In this document: in pieces, positions 60,988 to 64,000 of the stretch
Layout of the letters: every line of letters begins with the position of its first letter
Position numbering within the stretch: position 1 is the first letter of the stretch
NCBI RefSeq assembly: GCF_900113935.1
Contig: NZ_FORF01000016.1
Location: forward strand, 33,906-97,905
DNA length: 64,000 nucleotides
DNA from: Aquamicrobium aerolatum DSM 21857
GTDB taxonomy: Bacteria; Pseudomonadota; Alphaproteobacteria; Rhizobiales; Rhizobiaceae
Reading direction: 5' to 3'
The notes under the pieces: model-generated
The model's database searches: none
Seen by the model: the letters and a program-made list of their open reading frames with translations, nothing else
Told to the model about the DNA's origin: nothing
Program-made: the position numbers and the translations under genes

Positions 60988-61164
60988 TCAGTTGGTCGGC
61001 GCTGCTGGCGGCGGGGTCGCCGGGTTCGGATTGGCAGCGGGAGCTTCCTGCGTCGTCGGTGCGCTCTCAGGAACGGCCTGCGTCGTGGTGCCGTCAGTGT
61101 CGCTGCAGGCAGCAAGACCCAACAGGGCGAAACCGGAAAGGGAAGCGAGGACAATTTTCTTCAT
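60988..61164 (-). CDS. Small lipoprotein
   Basis: A 58-residue frame: MKKIVLASLSGFALLGLAAC then SDTDGTTTQAVPESAP and a Pro/Ala/Asn-rich tail ending APTN. The signal peptide ends in the lipobox LAAC (Cys20), so the mature product is a 39-residue Pro/Ala/Thr-rich lipoprotein. GGAGA precedes the ATG. No function is known. It is isolated, followed by its own terminator. Confidence 0.75.
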   Translation of the reverse strand: MKKIVLASLSGFALLGLAACSDTDGTTTQAVPESAPTTQEAPAANPNPATPPPAAPTN

Positions 61165-61298
61165 GGCGAATCTCCTTCTTCGTAATCGCCGTCAGCTTGC
61201 GCCGGGCGTTCCCAACCAGAATGTTCCGCGCACCGATCCGTTTCATAACGTTGTGTGACTCGCTGTAAGTCTGCCTTGAGGTCGCGCCACACAAACCC

Positions 61299-62663
61299 TC
61301 ATTGCAAAGCGGCAGACAAGGCTGCGATCATCGGCTGAGGGCGATAAGCATGCTTGGATGGCGTCAGCCCCAGCCGCACCACAACGAGATTGCTCGACGG
61401 GCTGACCGCTATCGACTGCCCATCATGGCCACGCAGCCAGAATGTATCGGCCGGAACACCCTGACGCAGATTGTCCTCTTCCCCCGGTCCCTGCAGCCAA
61501 AGCTGACCACGTGCATAGACACCCTTTGAAGCGCTGGCCTCCTCGCGCATCCAGTCGACATAGCCTGCCGGCAGGATCTGGCTTCCACCCCATGCACCAT
61601 CCAGCCGCAGCATTTCGCCGAAGCGAGCCCAGTCCCGGCCGGTGGCGTAGAGATAGGACGAGCCGACATAGGTGCCGCGCGCATCGGCTTCCAGAACCGC
61701 GCTGGTCATGCCCAATGGCTCGAAGATCGCCTTTCGCGGCCAGGCCAGGGCATCCGCCTGAGCGTCGAACGCATCCTGCCAGATGCGCGACAACAAGACG
61801 GTGGTGCCGCTCGAATAGTTGAACACCTCGCCGATCGGCCCGACCAGTGGCTTTTCAGACGCAAAGCTTGCCATGTCCGGCTGCAAATAGAGCATGCGCG
61901 TCACATCGGTGACGTCGCCATAATCCTCGTTGAACTCAAGTGCGCTCGACATCGCCATCAGGTCGGCAACCGTAATCGCGGCACGGTCATCCCCCGTCCA
62001 CTCTTCGAACAGCTCGTCCTGCTCGACCGACATGCGCCCTTCCCCAACCAGCGTGCCGATGATCGCTGCCGTCACCGTCTTGGTCATGGACCAGCCAAGC
62101 AGCGGTGTTTCGGCGGCAAAGCCTTCGCCATAACGCTCGGCGGCGATCCGCCCGTTGTGAACCACGACGACTGCCCGCATGCCAGGGCCGGTCATCGCCG
62201 GATCGTCGAGGATAGCGGCAAGCTGCGGGTCTTGCGTTGGCTCGACCACATTCCCCTCGGGCCAGATATTTGTCATGTCGGGAGCTGGCCCTGCCGCAAC
62301 CGCGGGCATTGCCGTCAGCTCATGACCAGAAGGCAGAGACGAGCAGCCCGCGCCCGGACGATGCACGGCGCGGCTTTCGCCGAACAACCCCAGCAAGGAA
62401 GCCGAGACCGTGCCGCTCGCATCATCCACCTTGACGGTGACATAGCCGAGAACGGGATGCCCCGGCGCCTGAACGTCAATCGCCAGAACCGATTGCGGGT
62501 CGCGCCCGGCAAGAAACGCATTGGAGCAAACCATCTTGGCCGAATAGGCAGTCGCGACGCGAATAAGATCCGGAGGCGCGACAAACAGCCAGCCCGCGAC
62601 CGCGATCACCGCCGCAACGAGGACGAGCACAATCCATTTCACGATTTTCCCAAGCATACGCAT
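61299..62663 (-). CDS. Serine hydrolase of the beta-lactamase / NylB family, membrane-anchored
   Basis: A 454-residue protein with an N-terminal membrane anchor (IVKWIVLVLVAAVIAVAGWL) and a penicillin-binding-protein-like fold. The SxxK motif is Ser192-Met-Thr-Lys195, the Y-x-S motif is Tyr283-Ser-Ser285, and RGHDGQSIAVSPSSNLVVVR supplies the C-terminal strand with a HDG in place of KTG. This combination matches class C-type esterases and 6-aminohexanoate-dimer hydrolases rather than true beta-lactamases. Facing the periplasm is likely; the substrate is unknown. GAGGGGG precedes the ATG. Confidence 0.9.
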   Translation of the reverse strand: MRMLGKIVKWIVLVLVAAVIAVAGWLFVAPPDLIRVATAYSAKMVCSNAFLAGRDPQSVLAIDVQAPGHPVLGYVTVKVDDASGTVSASLLGLFGESRAVHRPGAGCSSLPSGHELTAMPAVAAGPAPDMTNIWPEGNVVEPTQDPQLAAILDDPAMTGPGMRAVVVVHNGRIAAERYGEGFAAETPLLGWSMTKTVTAAIIGTLVGEGRMSVEQDELFEEWTGDDRAAITVADLMAMSSALEFNEDYGDVTDVTRMLYLQPDMASFASEKPLVGPIGEVFNYSSGTTVLLSRIWQDAFDAQADALAWPRKAIFEPLGMTSAVLEADARGTYVGSSYLYATGRDWARFGEMLRLDGAWGGSQILPAGYVDWMREEASASKGVYARGQLWLQGPGEEDNLRQGVPADTFWLRGHDGQSIAVSPSSNLVVVRLGLTPSKHAYRPQPMIAALSAALQ

Positions 62664-62855
62664 GTCGCCCCCTCAAGCTTTCGTCGTATTACGGCGTCAT
62701 CCCTGATGACAATGATGTGAAGTCTTGTGCGGGCCAGCCGAAAAATCAATCCTGCCCGCGCGTTTCGCGCATCGAGAATGAATGCCAGCGATGACGGATG
62801 GGCGTCCTTCTACTAAAGCTGGCATATTCTTGATTCGCACTCTTGCGGGGAATCC

Positions 62856-63665
62856 ATGCTGCGACTGCTGACACTCGGCCTGCTCATACTTCTGAGCGCA
62901 TGCACGACCGGAGGCTATAATCTAGCCGATCTGGCTCCTTCGGGCTCAAATGTCAGCGCCGGGCACGTGGCGGTCACCCATCCGCGCTTTGGCGATCACA
63001 AACCGCACCCATGGGATCGGCGCGCACCATGGACCTATGCCGTGCATGGAACGGACGTCTCGAAATATCAGGGCGCAGTCGACTGGCAAAAAGCCCGTGA
63101 TGCAGGAATTTCCTTCGTCTTCATCAAGGCGACAGAAGGCGGCGACCGCGTCGATGAATTCTTCAAGCCCCACTGGAATGGCGCGCGCGCGGCGGGCATC
63201 CCCCGTTCCGCCTATCATTTCTATTATTTCTGCCGTCCTGCCCACGAGCAGGCGCAATGGTTCATCCGTAACGTTCCGCGCGAGGCTGGCAGCCTTCCCC
63301 ATGTGCTCGACATGGAATGGAACCACATGTCGCCGAGTTGCAAATTGCGCCCCCCCGCCGCAACGGTGCAGTCGGAAATGAAGATCTTCCTTGACATGAT
63401 CGAGCGCCACTATGGCAAGCGACCGATCATCTACACCAGTGTCGACTTCTATCAGGACAATCGGCTGCACGAGTTCAAGGGATATCAGTGGTGGCTGCGC
63501 TCAGTCGCCAACCACCCTGACATCATCTACAATCGCCAGCCGTTCCTGTTCTGGCAATATACCGGCACCGGCGAGGTGCCTGGCATCAATGGCGAAGCCG
63601 ACATCAACGTCTTCAACGGCTCCGCTGCCCAGTGGCGCGCCTGGCTCCAGACGAACGGACGCTAG
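62856..63665 (+). CDS. GH25 family lysozyme, lipoprotein
   Basis: A 269-residue protein with a lipobox LLSAC (Cys16). The GH25 muramidase domain starts at about 64: HGTDVSKYQGAVDWQKARDA (Asp67), FVFIKATEGGDRVDEFF, SAYHFYYFCRPAHEQA and the catalytic HVLDMEWNHMS (Asp152, Glu154), with PFLFWQYTGTGEVPGINGEA near the C-terminus. It hydrolyses MurNAc-GlcNAc bonds and is probably held in the outer membrane. The TAG stop abuts the left end of an IS element. Confidence 0.92.
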   Translation: MLRLLTLGLLILLSACTTGGYNLADLAPSGSNVSAGHVAVTHPRFGDHKPHPWDRRAPWTYAVHGTDVSKYQGAVDWQKARDAGISFVFIKATEGGDRVDEFFKPHWNGARAAGIPRSAYHFYYFCRPAHEQAQWFIRNVPREAGSLPHVLDMEWNHMSPSCKLRPPAATVQSEMKIFLDMIERHYGKRPIIYTSVDFYQDNRLHEFKGYQWWLRSVANHPDIIYNRQPFLFWQYTGTGEVPGINGEADINVFNGSAAQWRAWLQTNGR

Positions 63666-64000
63666 GCTCAGGACCCATTGATTTAGAGGAATGGGTGTGA
63701 TTCAGACGGGCGTATAGGAGCCTGACTGATGAGCAATTTGTTTTGGCTGACGGACGAGCAAATGGCTCGTCTTCGGCCCTATTTTCCCAAGAGCCATGGT
63801 CGCCAGCGCGTTGATGATCGACGCGTTCTGAGCGGCATCATCTTCGTCAACCGCAACGGGCTCAGGTGGTGCGATGCGCCGAAGGAATATGGCCCGGCGA
63901 AGACGCTTTATAACCGCTGGAAACGCTGGGGCGACAAAGGCATCTTTATCCAGATGATGGAAGGCCTGGCTGTGCCTGAAGCTGCAGAGCACAAGACCAT
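63666..64000 (+). mobile_element. IS5-family insertion sequence, left end (cut by window edge)
   Basis: The left boundary is taken just after the lysozyme TAG, where GCTCAGGACCCATTGATTTA begins. This resembles the terminal inverted repeat of IS427-type IS5 elements, but the right end is not in the window, so it is not verified. The transposase frame begins 63 bases in. Confidence 0.7.
63729..64000 (+). CDS. IS5-family transposase, N-terminal part (DUF4096 type)
   Basis: The frame MSNLFWLTDEQMARLRPYFP, KSHGRQRVDDRRVLSGIIFV, NRNGLRWCDAPKEYGPAKTL, YNRWKRWGDKGIFIQMMEGL matches the first frame of IS427-group transposases (DUF4096 N-terminal domain with the RWCDAPxEYGPxxTLYNRWxRW block). In this group the second half is usually in another frame reached by -1 slippage, which is beyond the window. 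Open to the window edge. Confidence 0.9.
   Translation, partial: MSNLFWLTDEQMARLRPYFPKSHGRQRVDDRRVLSGIIFVNRNGLRWCDAPKEYGPAKTLYNRWKRWGDKGIFIQMMEGLAVPEAAEHKT

Overview
The window looks like a chromosomal segment of an alphaproteobacterium of the order Hyphomicrobiales (Rhizobiales), probably close to the Phyllobacteriaceae/Mesorhizobium group. This is inferred from a high GC content, a BA14K-family protein, an alpha-type SspB, DUF1127 and DUF4169 small proteins, a long FtsZ with a Gln/Pro-rich linker, and a rhizobial-type division/cell-wall (dcw) cluster with ddl between murB and ftsQ and lpxC, bamD, recN and ligA downstream. No tRNA or rRNA gene and no CRISPR array was seen. One IS element enters at the right edge.

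Left third (1-32.3 kb), metabolic and housekeeping islands. It holds the end of a Nudix-like gene with an endonuclease/exonuclease/phosphatase protein; a BA14K protein; ilvC, a TetR regulator and the potassium transporter kup; pdxJ; a SpoIIAA-like protein; a RecD-like helicase; a VapBC toxin-antitoxin pair whose toxin is frameshifted; a LysE exporter; and ilvIH preceded by a leader peptide and an attenuator-type terminator. Then come sspB with two small genes, a giant AsmA protein, a GlcD-type FAD oxidase, a thioesterase, a glyoxalase-fold protein, uvrD, an unrecognised probable outer-membrane barrel, an Asn/Gly-rich secreted protein, a hexapeptide acetyltransferase, cytochrome b561, a small membrane protein, SCO, prmA, a DUF1127 protein, a Xaa-Pro aminopeptidase and the azlCD branched-chain amino-acid exporter.

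Middle and right (32.4-57.7 kb): one very long leftward block. In transcription order it is mraZ, rsmH, ftsL, ftsI, murE, murF, mraY, murD, ftsW, murG, murC, murB, ddl, ftsQ, ftsA, ftsZ, then lpxC, bamD, recN and ligA. Many neighbours overlap by ATGA, which suggests translational coupling. The genes make lipid II, assemble the divisome, and then serve lipid A and outer-membrane protein assembly. A candidate promoter upstream of mraZ carries TGGG repeats at 10-bp period.

Right end (58.1-64 kb): the RNase P RNA gene with a clear promoter, a lytic transglycosylase, an amidase with a DjlA-like co-chaperone, a small lipoprotein, a serine hydrolase, a GH25 lysozyme lipoprotein, and the left end of an IS5-type element directly after the lysozyme stop codon.

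The most unusual signals are non-coding: (i) seven consecutive hairpins at 25.1-25.3 kb in a gap with no gene, a candidate structured RNA whose G-U pairs favour the plus strand; (ii) a dispersed repeat family of about 75-110 bp that fills gaps between genes and carries the stop codons of flanking genes in its ends; (iii) the ilvIH leader peptide and attenuator; (iv) a 29-bp dyad at the tetR start; (v) TGGG repeats inside the candidate mra promoter.
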